NCBI GenBank assembly: GCA_965232895.1
Contig: OZ247430.1
Coordinates: forward strand, 248,001-312,000
Source: Bin87 sp965232895
GTDB lineage: Bacteria; Chloroflexota; Dehalococcoidia; Lucifugimonadales; UBA3495
Direction: 5' to 3'
DNA length: 64,000 bases
Made by a program: the position numbers and the translations under genes. Under the pieces are notes generated by a model. The model ran no database searches, had not been told where the DNA came from, and saw only the letters and a list, made by a program, of their open reading frames with translations. Of this stretch, positions 50,815 through 60,284 are shown piece by piece; within the stretch, counting starts at the first letter, position 1, and every line of letters begins with the position of its first letter.

Positions 50815-52497
50815 CTACAGGGACCAGTCGTCCGGGATTTCGGGAGTGGGCAGCGGGCGTATCATGACCTCGACGAGGGCGGACTGGCCCTCCTCGGTGG
50901 CGCGGATGGCGCGCTGGAATGCGGGGCGGATGTCCTCGGGATGCTCAACCCGCTCGGACCAGCAGCCCAGGCCGTCGGCGACGACGCTGAAGTTGCCGCC
51001 GAGCACGGCCATTTCCGGGGGCGTTCCGTTGGGGTCTTCCATGCCCATCATGCCGCCACCGGTGCCGCCGTTGTTGATGACGACGGTGAGGATGGGCAGG
51101 CCCATGCGGGAAGCGGTCTCCAGGTCCATGCCGGTCATGCCGAAGGAGGCGTCGCCGAGGACGTGGACCACCAGGTGGTCGGGGCGGCCCAGCTTGGTGC
51201 CGATGGCGGCGCCGACGGACCAGCCCATGGCGGCCATGCCGCCCATGGCGACAAAGTTGCGGGGCAGGGTGGTCTGCCAGAAGGGAACCACGTAGCCGCG
51301 ACTGCCGCCGGCGTCGTGGAGGGCGATGGTGCGGTCGGGGTCGATGAGCTGTTGGAGTTCGTGGACGACCCGGTAGCCGTTGGTGGGGGTTTCACTGTCG
51401 GTGAAGCGGGGCATCCACTCGGCTTCGGACTTCTCGTGGCAGGCGCGGATCTCATCGACGATTTCCTGCTTCATGCCACCGCCGCTGGGCCCGATCCGCT
51501 GGCGGACGGCGTCGATGATGGCGCGCAGGGCCAGCTTGGCGTCGGCGAGCATGGGCAGATCGACCTGGTAGGTCTTGTTGAGGTCAGCCGGGTCGGCGTT
51601 GACGTGGATGATGCTGACGCCGGCCGGGATAGGCCGGCCGTCGGTGCCGTTAGGCTGGCGGAAGGAGTTGCCCACGGCGAGGATCACATCGGCCTTGCGG
51701 TTGATCTGGATGGCAGCGGCCGAGGCATAGCGGCTGCGGGGATAGACGCCGCCACCGAGGGACAGCGGGTGATTTTCGGGGAAGACGCCCTTGCCCATGA
51801 TGGTGGTCGCCACCGGCATTGAGAGCATCTCGGCAAGCTCACGGACCTCGTCGGCGGCGCCGGCGCTCATGGCCCCGCCACCGGCGTTGAGGACGGGCAG
51901 GCTGGCGTTGACCAGCATATCGGCGGCGCGCTGGACCTCGGCGTCGGAGGGGCCGGACTTGCCGGGGGTTCCCACCGGCGTGTAGGCCAGGACGGACTCA
52001 TCGGCCTCGGCGGTGAGGACATCCTGGTGCATTTCCAGAACCACCGGGCCGGGGGAGCCGGAGCGCAGAGCGGTGAAGGCCCGGCGCATGACCTGCGGTA
52101 TGTCCTGGACGCGGGTGAATGAGCCGCGCCACTTGCAGAGGCCATCGAAGATGCTGGCGGAGACCTCCTGCTGCCACTCCTGGCCGAGGTTCCGCATGGG
52201 GTGCTGGCCCATGAGGAGCAGCACGGGGACATTGTCGGCGTAGCACCCGGCGATGCCGGTCAGGCAGTTGGTGGCGCCGGGCCCGGTGCCGGTCATGGCG
52301 ACGCCGACCTCGCCGGTGGCGCGGGCGTAGCCGTCGGCGATCTCGACGCCGAGGCGCTCGTTACGGGCGGCGAAGGGCCGGACGGAAGAGGCGCGCAAAG
52401 GGCCCCAGAGGGGATTGAGTCCGCCGCCGGCGAACCCGGATATGTAACGTATTCCTTCCTGTTCGAGGGCCTTGACTACGGCTTCGGCTCCACGCAT
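50815..52497 (-). CDS. Thiamine-diphosphate-dependent enzyme, acetolactate-synthase-like (first)
   Basis: A 560-residue enzyme with the three domains of the acetolactate synthase/benzoylformate decarboxylase superfamily. ARNERLGVEIADGYARATG holds the cofactor-activating Glu47. The middle domain has NAGGGAMSAGA. The C-terminal ThDP motif is GDASFGMTGMDLETAS, ending in NN 29 residues on. The central region GMAAMGWSVGAAIG is also typical. Exact substrates of such uncharacterised members cannot be read from sequence. It reads leftward, 131 bp before the acetamidase gene, so they could be co-transcribed. Confidence 0.88.
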   Translation of the reverse strand: MRGAEAVVKALEQEGIRYISGFAGGGLNPLWGPLRASSVRPFAARNERLGVEIADGYARATGEVGVAMTGTGPGATNCLTGIAGCYADNVPVLLLMGQHPMRNLGQEWQQEVSASIFDGLCKWRGSFTRVQDIPQVMRRAFTALRSGSPGPVVLEMHQDVLTAEADESVLAYTPVGTPGKSGPSDAEVQRAADMLVNASLPVLNAGGGAMSAGAADEVRELAEMLSMPVATTIMGKGVFPENHPLSLGGGVYPRSRYASAAAIQINRKADVILAVGNSFRQPNGTDGRPIPAGVSIIHVNADPADLNKTYQVDLPMLADAKLALRAIIDAVRQRIGPSGGGMKQEIVDEIRACHEKSEAEWMPRFTDSETPTNGYRVVHELQQLIDPDRTIALHDAGGSRGYVVPFWQTTLPRNFVAMGGMAAMGWSVGAAIGTKLGRPDHLVVHVLGDASFGMTGMDLETASRMGLPILTVVINNGGTGGGMMGMEDPNGTPPEMAVLGGNFSVVADGLGCWSERVEHPEDIRPAFQRAIRATEEGQSALVEVMIRPLPTPEIPDDWSL

Positions 52498-52712
52498 GGC
52501 TGTACCTCACTCGGTTGTAGGGAGGCCTGCAGTCCTGAGGTCCCGAGACGACCACCCCCGTTGGATCGCGGGGTTACGTGGCTGCGCTCAGAATGGCATG
52601 GACCGGCGGGCCGTCCGGATAGCCGGGATGATAGGGCAGCGCGGGGGATGGGTCAACCGGGGATCATGGCATCGATGCAAAGGATGTAGGGGATATAGAC
52701 CGTTCAGTTATG

Positions 52713-52925
52713 TCAATCGCGTTCTTCACGATGATCTGGCAACGGCCGGGCACAGGCGATCACGCCGCCGGCGCGGGAACTCAGGTTGGTGTTGCGGTGG
52801 GCTGCCTCCAGGGATTTGATGGTGTGGGCGGTGGGTTTGCGGTTGGTGACCAGGTTCCAAGCGGTATCAGCCCTACGGCCGGAGGTGGTGCGCTGGGGTT
52901 TTTTGCTCTCATTGTCCATGCCCAT
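52713..52925 (-). CDS. Possible small basic protein (weak)
   Basis: A 70-residue frame in the 723-bp gap between the ThDP enzyme and the methyltransferase. Its codons prefer C or G at the third place, unlike a random frame, and the protein is basic and hydrophilic (MDNESKKPQRTTSGRRADTAWNLVTNRKPTAHTIKSLE). No ribosome site or known motif supports it. The rest of the gap (52498-53220) holds no gene; at 53165-53190 a CCTGCGACAGGCTCAGGATG piece resembles a common dispersed hairpin. Confidence 0.3.
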   Translation of the reverse strand: MGMDNESKKPQRTTSGRRADTAWNLVTNRKPTAHTIKSLEAAHRNTNLSSRAGGVIACARPLPDHREERD

Positions 52926-53220
52926 GGCATGGCGGGCTGTGGCGAGCCCGGTGGCCGGGGCGACTACCCTGATTAGTGCGATCTAAGACAGTCTCCTACA
53001 GAGCCGGTAGCACTTGGTGCTGATTGGCCGCCAACGCTCGGAACCGGGTCGGAACCGGGATTTTTCGCCTGCAAGGCTATGCTAGTACAGGAGTTCGGTA
53101 AACGGTAAACGGGAACGTGTCACAAATTCGACGCGTGCGAAACGATTCTGCCGCCGGTTGCGGTCGATCCTGCGACAGGCTCAGGATGAGCGGGGAGCAA
53201 GTTCACAACGGGCGGAAGAA

Positions 53221-56181
53221 TCAGGCGACGAACTTGGCGGACTTGGGACGGGCCTTGCCGCCGTGGACGGAGGGTTCAAGGCACCATGCGGCGGCGAGGC
53301 GGCGGACGGAGTTGTAAATCTTTTCGTCGAAGCCGAGGAGGTCGCAGATTACGCGGCGGTCGAGGAGGGCGCGGTTGGGGTCGGCGTCGGCGAGGTAGGC
53401 GGGCTGGAGTTCCAGATCGCGGAACGCGTCGAAGGCGGTTTCGGCGGTGGCAATCTGGGCGCCGGTGAGGGTGCGGAGGTCTAGGATGGGGAGGGATTCT
53501 GCGGAACGGATAGTTGTGATGCCCCGACCCGGCTGTTGGCGGCTGGAGTGCCACCAAAAGCAGAAAAGCCCAAGAGTGCTGTTCGCCCATAGTGAGAAAG
53601 CGTAGTCCAAGGTCTCGTTGTCGAATGTTATGTTGGGCCACGCCCTACCGCCGATACTCGGCCGTTCAGTGAACGCGACAGCCAGCGGTTGGGAATTAAA
53701 CCTAAAATCGAGGTTCAAATGGGAGCGGGTGGCGGTGGTCCAAACCTCGCTGGCTTTGTCGTCCATTCCCTGACGCACCTCCAATCGTGAATCGGGTTCG
53801 CAGACCATGCGGGTTTCGTTGCGGGCGTTATGATTCCACAACGCGGGATAGTCAGCCGACGGGCTGGGATCGATCTTGTCGAAGGGACCGCGGGGTGTCG
53901 GGCCGGTAATATCGCGGTGAACTAACCCAAGTTTGCCTACCACTCCCAATGGGGCTACGGGAAAATCAAGGGCGCGCTCGGTGGGGAGATAGAGAAGGGA
54001 CTGGGTAAAGGCATAGGCGGTTTGGGCCAAGGAGGAACGCTGGATGCGGACGCTACCCCAGTGTTCGCCGTCGCCGGTTAGCGGGGCACTGAGCATTTCA
54101 CCGTTGGCAACGTCGCCGACCACCAGCCGGGTGCCACCGTAGGGGCCGCGCTCGATGGAAAAGGTACGTTCAACATTGGCGATCACTGACGATAGCACGG
54201 CGGATTCGGCGAAGCCGGAGGGACGCAGTGCCAACGAAGCGAACTGGCCCCGATCTCCGGGAGGCTCGTTGTTGCGGAGTTTGCGGGCAACGACGAGGCA
54301 CTCGGCCATGCCGGTATCAGAGGAGAAGGACATATCCCGACCGTTAGCGGCGATGCTCAACACCTGCAATTCGGTGTAGCCTGTGGCCAACAGCTGGCGG
54401 AAACCCTGCCAGGACAGACCACTGGCGGCGGCAAGGGGCAGGACCAAAGCGAGAACGCCGCCGGGCTTCAGCTTTTTGTCAGCCAGGGCGGCGAAGGCGG
54501 AGGCGATGCCGGCGTTGCCGTGGTAACAGGTTCCCCGGCCGAGTTGGTTCATGCGGCTGCCCATGGCGGACTGGTCGGCGGGGGTGGCATCGAAGGCGGC
54601 AAAGGCAGGGTTGGTAATGTCAGAGTGGGCGCCTTCATGGTTGGTAGCGCGGGTGAAGGGTGGGTTCATTATCACCAAGTCCAGGCTGCGGTCGGGAACT
54701 TCGACCATAATCTGGGAGGCGGTTTCTTCGCCGAAACTGCCAGTGCGCCGGGCGGGATCGGTGAAGTTAGTCATCGTTAGCTGGGCGTTGGAAGTCAGGT
54801 ATTCCAGGGAGCCGATGGCGACGCTGCCGTCCCCCAAGCGTCCGTAAGGGAGGCAATAGATCCGGGAGTTGCCATAGCCGACGGCGGGCTGGGCGCCGGC
54901 AAGGGTGGAGCCGGTGATGTGGATGGCGGAAGGCATAACGTCGCTGCCGAAAAGGACTTCTTCCATCATGGGCCGGTGGAGCTGCGCGGCATCGCCACCG
55001 GCGTATTCATGGCGTCGGGCGATCTGCTCATACACGGCGGAGAGGAGGGCGCCGGTGCCGCAGGCAAAATCGGCGACGCGGAGCCGGGAGATGGCATTGG
55101 GGTCAGACCAGTCGATCGGCGCTTGACCATCGTCAGCAACGGAACCAGATTGCCGCGCTCCGCTCGCAACGACAGGGGCGCCTAGTTTGGCGACGGCGAG
55201 ACGGGCCAGGAGGGCGGCAGAAGCCGGAAGTGTGTAAAAGGTCGCGAGATATTTGCGGTCGGCGATGAGGCGTTGGAAGACCAGTCCGGTGAGGTCGTGG
55301 GCGATGTGGGCGCCGGAGGCGTTGATGCTTTCGGCCGTGAGCATCAGGCGGCGCAAGATGCGGGAAGCGGCATCGGCAGGCAGCCGTTCGACGATATCGC
55401 GGGCAACGGCGAAAATAGGCCAGTAGTTGATGTCATCGAGGATATGGTCCCACGTTGCCAGGGTCTCACGCTGGGGGTTATCAACGTGTTCGCCAGCGGT
55501 TTCGCGCAATGATTTGATGGAGTCGTGAATGCCGTGTAGGCGGCCCTGAAAAGCGACGGCGTTGGCGACGATAGCGCAGGCCATACGGCGGGTTTGGGTG
55601 ACGTCGGTCAGTCCGAGAAGCCGCGCGATGGCGGGGGTGATATTGGGACGAAGCTCCGCCATTTCGGAAAGAATGGCCACGGCGCCGTCGATAGCGCGCT
55701 CCAGGGCCAATGCGGATTCGTCCACGTCGCGCTGAGGAACCGAAACGAGGTGAATGAAGTCGGCGAGATCGGATACGGAGCCGTTGAGCCAGCCGGATTG
55801 GGGGAAACGGCTACCGTCATTGTGGAGGACGCACCAGGACAGATCTGCCGCGGGCAGGGCTTCAGTAAGGTCGTACGCTTCCTGCAGGGAACGAGGGTAA
55901 CGGAGGGCGATAGCGGCTTCTATGGAGCGCGATTCCCCGGAAACTGCCAGGCCCAAGCGGGCTTTGGCGTCGCTTTCGACTTCGCGGGCGCTCATGTACT
56001 CGGCTTCCACGGCGACGGGAGCACGGCCAGGGGCAGTAATCAGGACATCGGCGTGGCGCGCGGGGTATTTGGTGAAAACCTGGGTGGTTTCAGGGCGCAC
56101 GGTGCAACGGGGCAACATGCCGCGGAGCACAACGGCAAGGGCGTTGTTGGCGTTGGGCTCGGTCTGGTGGGGCGTGGTCAT
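53221..56181 (-). CDS. Large N6-adenine DNA methyltransferase, possible restriction-modification fusion
   Basis: A 986-residue protein. The N terminus (residues 25-75) reads YPARHADVLITAPGRAPVAVEAEY, which might be the remains of a PD-(D/E)xK-like nuclease fold, although the last residue is Tyr where Lys is expected. The middle has VFQRLIADRKYLATFYTLPASAALLARLAV, then methyltransferase motif I ADFACGTGALLSAVYE and motif IV LVIMNPPFTR, which marks an adenine-N6 methylase. The last 350 residues would recognise DNA. No HsdS, BREX or DISARM genes are adjacent. A 30-bp piece of a dispersed repeat lies within it in frame (55147-55176). Confidence 0.85.
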   Translation of the reverse strand: MTTPHQTEPNANNALAVVLRGMLPRCTVRPETTQVFTKYPARHADVLITAPGRAPVAVEAEYMSAREVESDAKARLGLAVSGESRSIEAAIALRYPRSLQEAYDLTEALPAADLSWCVLHNDGSRFPQSGWLNGSVSDLADFIHLVSVPQRDVDESALALERAIDGAVAILSEMAELRPNITPAIARLLGLTDVTQTRRMACAIVANAVAFQGRLHGIHDSIKSLRETAGEHVDNPQRETLATWDHILDDINYWPIFAVARDIVERLPADAASRILRRLMLTAESINASGAHIAHDLTGLVFQRLIADRKYLATFYTLPASAALLARLAVAKLGAPVVASGARQSGSVADDGQAPIDWSDPNAISRLRVADFACGTGALLSAVYEQIARRHEYAGGDAAQLHRPMMEEVLFGSDVMPSAIHITGSTLAGAQPAVGYGNSRIYCLPYGRLGDGSVAIGSLEYLTSNAQLTMTNFTDPARRTGSFGEETASQIMVEVPDRSLDLVIMNPPFTRATNHEGAHSDITNPAFAAFDATPADQSAMGSRMNQLGRGTCYHGNAGIASAFAALADKKLKPGGVLALVLPLAAASGLSWQGFRQLLATGYTELQVLSIAANGRDMSFSSDTGMAECLVVARKLRNNEPPGDRGQFASLALRPSGFAESAVLSSVIANVERTFSIERGPYGGTRLVVGDVANGEMLSAPLTGDGEHWGSVRIQRSSLAQTAYAFTQSLLYLPTERALDFPVAPLGVVGKLGLVHRDITGPTPRGPFDKIDPSPSADYPALWNHNARNETRMVCEPDSRLEVRQGMDDKASEVWTTATRSHLNLDFRFNSQPLAVAFTERPSIGGRAWPNITFDNETLDYAFSLWANSTLGLFCFWWHSSRQQPGRGITTIRSAESLPILDLRTLTGAQIATAETAFDAFRDLELQPAYLADADPNRALLDRRVICDLLGFDEKIYNSVRRLAAAWCLEPSVHGGKARPKSAKFVA
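55147..55176. repeat. Palindromic-element fragment inserted in a coding region
   Basis: The 30 bases from 55147 (AGATTGCCGCGCTCC then GCTCGCAACGACAGG) match the right half of the palindromic element at 3853-3890 with three and two bases missing. In the methyltransferase it encodes a short low-complexity stretch (VASGARQSGS) that interrupts the usual link before motif I, without breaking the frame. Confidence 0.7.
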
Positions 56182-56337
56182 AGGAGAGATGATAATCGGG
56201 GTCGAACAAAAGGGTCAACGACGAAGTGACACCCGTTACAGTGTTTGTTGACCGGCCGGCGGGGTGTGGGTATCATCGGCGCTACTTGGCGGGCGGGTTG
56301 CTTGCCGATTTTATGTAACGCATTTCAGGAGACCACC

Positions 56338-58056
56338 ATGCCGCAGGCCCATGAGTTGATTGTGCAGTTTCTGGAGGAGGCGGGGATTGACGCCGTGTTC
56401 GGGATACCGGGCGGCGGGACGGGGCAGATTTTCACCAACCTGGTGGGGAAGGAGCCGGCCATCAACACGTACCTGACGCGGCACGAGCAGACCGCGGCGA
56501 TCATGGCCGACGCCTACGCGCGGGCCACGGGGAAGCCGGCGGTGATCATGGGGCAGGGGCTGTTCATGGGGTCGAACGCCGCGTTCGGCATCATGGAGGC
56601 GATGCTGAGCAGCAGCCCGATGCTGGTGCTGACGGACACGTCGGACGGCGGCGTGGGGCAGCATCCGGCGAACCAGTCGGGGGCCGGCGAGTACGGGAGC
56701 ATCGACCTGCACAACATCTTCCGGTCGATGACAAAGTACACGACGCTGGCGACGTCGCCCAAGGAAGCAGCGCTGGGGGCGCAGCTGGCAATCAAGCATT
56801 CAATGAGCGGGCGGCCGGGTCCCGCGTGCCTGCTGATGCGTTCGGCGTCCATCGGAGGCGAGGTTGACCTGGAGTCGCCGCCGTTCATCCACGACACCGC
56901 GGGATACCTGAACACGGCCAAGCCGCAGGCAGCGCCGGCGGACATCGAGAAGGCGGTTGAAATCCTGTCGCAGTCCCGTCGGCCGGTGATCGTGGCCGGG
57001 AACGGGGTGCACATGGCGGGAGCGCACGGAGCGTTGCAACAGTTGGCGGAGCAATGGAACGCGCCGGTGGCGACCAGCTACAAGGGGAAGTCGGCCATCG
57101 CGGAGACGCACCCGCTGTCGGTGGGCATGGTCGGGGTCTACGGGCAGGAAGCGGCGAACCGGGCGGTGGGCGACGCCGACACGGTGCTGATCGTGGGGGC
57201 GAAGCTGAGCCCGCAGGACACGGTGCGGGAGCGGCCCAACACGTTCAACCCGCGGGGGCAGCGAATCATCCAGATCGACATCGACGACCGGAACGCCGGC
57301 TGGACCTTCCCGGTGGAACTGGGGCTGATCGGCGACGCCAGTAGCATACTGGGTCAGCTGGTGGACGCGTCGACGGAGGCGTCGGCAGCGACGGCCGGCG
57401 ACCGGAGCGAGTGGGCCGGCGCGCTGCCGGGACGGAAGAGGGACGCCGAATTCTACGAGGACGCGGGATTGCACACCGACTCGTCACCGGTGCTCCCGCA
57501 GCGGGTGGTGCGGATCCTGCAGGAGACGATGCCGGCGGACACGGTGTACGCGCTGGACGCGGGGAACAACCGGACGTGGATGGCGCACCTTTTCCAGTCG
57601 CAGCAGGCCCACACGTTCTTCTGCCCGGGCGGCACGGCGGGCATGGGCTGGGGACTGCCGGCGTCGGTGGGGCTCCAGATCGCGTATCCCGGGCGGCCGG
57701 TGGTGTCCGTGACGGGGGACGGCGGGTACATGATGACGGTGAACGCGCTGTCGACGGCGATGCAGTACAACCTGCCGATCGTCTGCGTGGTGTTCAACGA
57801 CGGCGCGCTGGGGATGGTGCGGCACCACCAGGCGCCGGGGCAATACATCGCGTCGGAGTTCGCCGAGACGGACAACGCGGCAGTTGCGCGGGGCTTCGGA
57901 TGCTTCGGCGTGCAGGTGGCGGACTCGCGGAACCTGGCCGATGCGCTGCGAGACGCGCGGGCGTCGGGTCTGCCGGCGGTGGTGGACGTGCTGATCGACC
58001 GGGGGCCGAGTCCGGACGACTGGCGGGCGGACGCGCGGCGCTCCGGGGAGACATAG
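56338..58056 (+). CDS. Thiamine-diphosphate-dependent enzyme, acetolactate-synthase-like (second)
   Basis: The start at 56338 (MPQAHELIVQFLEEAG, 572 residues) follows AGGAGA. The N-terminal domain has FGIPGGGTGQIF and the activating Glu50 in LTRHEQTAAIMADAYARATG. The C-terminal ThDP motif is VTGDGGYMMTVNALSTAM followed by VVFNDGALG. It resembles the large subunit of acetolactate synthase and benzoylformate decarboxylase. It shares only fold motifs with the other ThDP enzyme at 50815. The codons are strongly biased to G-ending forms, in contrast to plus-strand genes before 47 kb. Confidence 0.9.
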   Translation: MPQAHELIVQFLEEAGIDAVFGIPGGGTGQIFTNLVGKEPAINTYLTRHEQTAAIMADAYARATGKPAVIMGQGLFMGSNAAFGIMEAMLSSSPMLVLTDTSDGGVGQHPANQSGAGEYGSIDLHNIFRSMTKYTTLATSPKEAALGAQLAIKHSMSGRPGPACLLMRSASIGGEVDLESPPFIHDTAGYLNTAKPQAAPADIEKAVEILSQSRRPVIVAGNGVHMAGAHGALQQLAEQWNAPVATSYKGKSAIAETHPLSVGMVGVYGQEAANRAVGDADTVLIVGAKLSPQDTVRERPNTFNPRGQRIIQIDIDDRNAGWTFPVELGLIGDASSILGQLVDASTEASAATAGDRSEWAGALPGRKRDAEFYEDAGLHTDSSPVLPQRVVRILQETMPADTVYALDAGNNRTWMAHLFQSQQAHTFFCPGGTAGMGWGLPASVGLQIAYPGRPVVSVTGDGGYMMTVNALSTAMQYNLPIVCVVFNDGALGMVRHHQAPGQYIASEFAETDNAAVARGFGCFGVQVADSRNLADALRDARASGLPAVVDVLIDRGPSPDDWRADARRSGET

Positions 58057-58067
58057 GGATTGGCTTC

Positions 58068-58141
58068 ACATCGATGAACAGGATGGACAGGATTTTTTGA
58101 TCCTGATCTTGGGCGACAGGGGCGAATGGTTATTCGCCCCT
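58068..58141. repeat. Dispersed repeat arm and hairpin between ThDP and acyl-CoA synthetase genes
   Basis: ACATCGATGAACAGGATGG (from 58068) with GACAGGATT to 58094 matches the arm of the palindromic family seen at 39834 and 39940. A hairpin AGGATT/GATCCT region follows. Then AGGGGCGAAT (58118-58127) and ATTCGCCCCT (58132-58141) pair, the same core as at 20394-20417. Confidence 0.65.
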
Positions 58142-58160
58142 ACGCTTGGGGAGAAATGTT

Positions 58161-59054
58161 ATGGCGTTCTGGAGTGATGAGCAGCTGGCTTCGATTGACC
58201 GGATGCTGAACCCGCGTTCGATTGCGGTGGTGGGGGCGACGCCGCGGATGCAGTACGGCGGGCGGTTCGTGGCGGCAGCGATGGGGTCGATGGAGCGCGG
58301 GGTCAACGTGTATCCGGTGAACCCGCGCTACGAAGAGGTGCAGGGGTTGCAGTGCTATCCGTCGGTGTCGGCGCTGCCGGAGGCTCCGGACGTGGTCGGC
58401 GTCGTCGTGCCCTACCACGCGGTGCTGGACACGCTGCGGGAGAGCCACGAGAAGGGGGCGAAGTCGGCCATCGTGATTTCGGCCGGGTTCTCCGAACGAG
58501 CGGTCGATGACCGGCGGGACCTGCAGGCCGAACTGGGGCGGTTCGCCCGGGAGTCGGGGATGCGGGTGAGCGGGCCGAACTGCCTGGGCCTGGCGAACCT
58601 GAAGGACGACATCTGGGCCAGCGCGGGGTCGCGAGGAGCGTCGGGATTGAGTGGGCCGATTGGGCTGGTGTGTCAGAGCGGCGCGTCGGCCTTCGGGCCG
58701 TTCCTGACGCGGGCCGTTGACGAGGGCATCGGGTTCACCTACATCGTGTCAACGGGCAACGAGGCGGACCTGGACTTCTGCGACTTCGCGCGGTATCTGC
58801 TGGACGACGACGACACGCGGGTCATCGCCGGCTTCGTGGAGGGGTTCAAGGACGGTCGCAAGTTCCTGGAGGTGGCGCGGCTGGCGGCGGAGCGCGGGAA
58901 GCCCATCGTGCTGATCAAGATCGGGCGTTCCGACCTGGGATCGCGGGCGGCGGGTTCGCACACGGCGGCGCTGACGGGAGTGGACGCGGCCTACGAGGCG
59001 GCGTTCGCGCAGTACGGCGTGATACGGGTGCAGGACTACGACGACCTGCTGTAG
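58161..59054 (+). CDS. NDP-forming acyl-CoA synthetase, N-terminal part, ended by an in-frame amber codon
   Basis: The start at 58161 (MAFWSDEQLASIDRMLNP) has a GGGGAGA site. The 297 residues contain the CoA-binding domain (IAVVGATPRMQYGGRFV, INPR-like VNPRYEEVQG) and the first ligase domain. The catalytic His lies in AAGSHTAALTGVDAAYEAAF. The frame then reads DYDDLL and TAG at 59052-59054, but the very next codons continue the same protein in the same frame (VSNLMARCPRPAKRGVAVVSHSGG). A Glu codon GAG is the most likely original. So this is one 700-residue ADP-forming acyl-CoA synthetase split by a single stop. Other genes in the window use TAG as a normal stop. Confidence 0.85.
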   Translation: MAFWSDEQLASIDRMLNPRSIAVVGATPRMQYGGRFVAAAMGSMERGVNVYPVNPRYEEVQGLQCYPSVSALPEAPDVVGVVVPYHAVLDTLRESHEKGAKSAIVISAGFSERAVDDRRDLQAELGRFARESGMRVSGPNCLGLANLKDDIWASAGSRGASGLSGPIGLVCQSGASAFGPFLTRAVDEGIGFTYIVSTGNEADLDFCDFARYLLDDDDTRVIAGFVEGFKDGRKFLEVARLAAERGKPIVLIKIGRSDLGSRAAGSHTAALTGVDAAYEAAFAQYGVIRVQDYDDLL

Positions 59055-60284
59055 GTGTCGAACCTGATGGCGCGGTGCCCACGGCCGGCCAAGCGCGGGG
59101 TCGCTGTGGTTTCGCACTCGGGCGGGATCAGCAGCCTGACGGCGGACATGTTCGGGCAGGCGGGGCTGGATCTGCCGCCGCTGTCGGACCGGGCGCGGGA
59201 CGGGATCAACGACATCCTGAAGGGGTTCGGGTGGGCGGCCAACCCGTCGGACGTGACCGGCTTCGCCAACAGCGACGACTTTCCCGCCATCATGTCGTAC
59301 ATGGCGGAGGACGAGGGAGTGGGCTCGCTGGTGGTGGCGTCGGCGGGCGCGGACGCGCAGGCGACGCAGGTGATCGCCCAGCGGGACGCCAGCGGGATGC
59401 CCGTGGCCTTCCTGTGGACGGGCACGCGGGGGGCGCAGTCAGGTCTCCCGATGCTGCGTCAGGCCGGGATCCCGGTGTTCTACGTGCCCGATAAACTGGC
59501 GGCGGGTGTGCGTTATCTGAACGACTACCACGACTGGCGGGAACAGCGGCTGGCGCGGGGGTTTGGATCAGCCGGCGAAATGACGAGCGAACAGGCCGAA
59601 GCTGCCAGGGCCTTGGGTCGCGGCGGGGCATTGTCCGAGTACGACAGCAAGGGGCTGATCCGGGCGTTCGGCGTGTCGACCACGCAGGAGGAGGTTGCGG
59701 CCGATGCCCAGGCGGCGGTGGCGGCGGCGGAGCGGATCGGGTACCCGGTGGCGCTGAAGGTGAATTCGGCGGACATTCTGCACAAGACGGAGGCGGGGGC
59801 GATACGGCTGGGATTGGGTGACGCCGATGCGGTTCGGCGGGCCTTCGGCGAAGTCACCGCCAACGCGACGGCTTACGACGCTAACGCGCGGGTTGACGGA
59901 GCGTTGGTCCAGGAGATGGTATCCGGCGGCGTGGAGACCATCGTGGGCGTGTCCTATGACGCGCAGTTGGGGCCGATACTGCTGTTTGGGACGGGCGGCG
60001 TGATGGTTGAGGTATACAACGACGTGGCGCTGCGGCTGTGCCCGATCACGCGCGCGGATGCGCTGGAGATGATCGACGAGGTCAAGGGGGCGCGGTTGCT
60101 GCGTGGGTTCCGGGGAGCGCCGGCGGCGGATGTGGACGCACTGGCCGACGTGCTGGTGAGCGTTTCGCAAATGGCGGCGCAGCTGGAGGGTTCCCTGGGC
60201 GAGCTGGACATCAACCCGCTGATGGTTCTGCCGGCCGGTCAGGGAGTGAAGGCCGCGGATGCGCTGGCAGTTGGCAGTGGATAG
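59055..60284 (+). CDS. NDP-forming acyl-CoA synthetase, C-terminal part after the amber codon
   Basis: The frame continues directly after TAG with GTG, 409 residues to 60284, without a ribosome site of its own. It carries the second ligase domain (AVVSHSGGISSLTADMFGQAG), then an ATP-grasp domain: ALKVNSADILHKTEAGAIRLGL, LVQEMVSGGVETIVGVSYDAQLGPILLFGTGG and ELDINPLMV. Alone it would lack the CoA-binding half. The enzyme would interconvert acyl-CoA and acid with ADP/ATP; the acyl group is unknown. Treat with the previous entry as a likely pseudogene or a sequencing error. Confidence 0.8.
   Translation: MSNLMARCPRPAKRGVAVVSHSGGISSLTADMFGQAGLDLPPLSDRARDGINDILKGFGWAANPSDVTGFANSDDFPAIMSYMAEDEGVGSLVVASAGADAQATQVIAQRDASGMPVAFLWTGTRGAQSGLPMLRQAGIPVFYVPDKLAAGVRYLNDYHDWREQRLARGFGSAGEMTSEQAEAARALGRGGALSEYDSKGLIRAFGVSTTQEEVAADAQAAVAAAERIGYPVALKVNSADILHKTEAGAIRLGLGDADAVRRAFGEVTANATAYDANARVDGALVQEMVSGGVETIVGVSYDAQLGPILLFGTGGVMVEVYNDVALRLCPITRADALEMIDEVKGARLLRGFRGAPAADVDALADVLVSVSQMAAQLEGSLGELDINPLMVLPAGQGVKAADALAVGSG

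Noticed and set aside
52472..52976. Plus-strand frames in the gap before the methyltransferase
   Set aside because: Gly/Val-rich translations typical of antisense frames in GC-rich DNA, without ribosome sites.
59052..59054. TAG as a coded amino acid (pyrrolysine or reassigned code)
   Set aside because: TAG ends several intact genes here, such as the PhnD-like, permease and Nudix genes, so the split synthetase is more likely a mutation or error.
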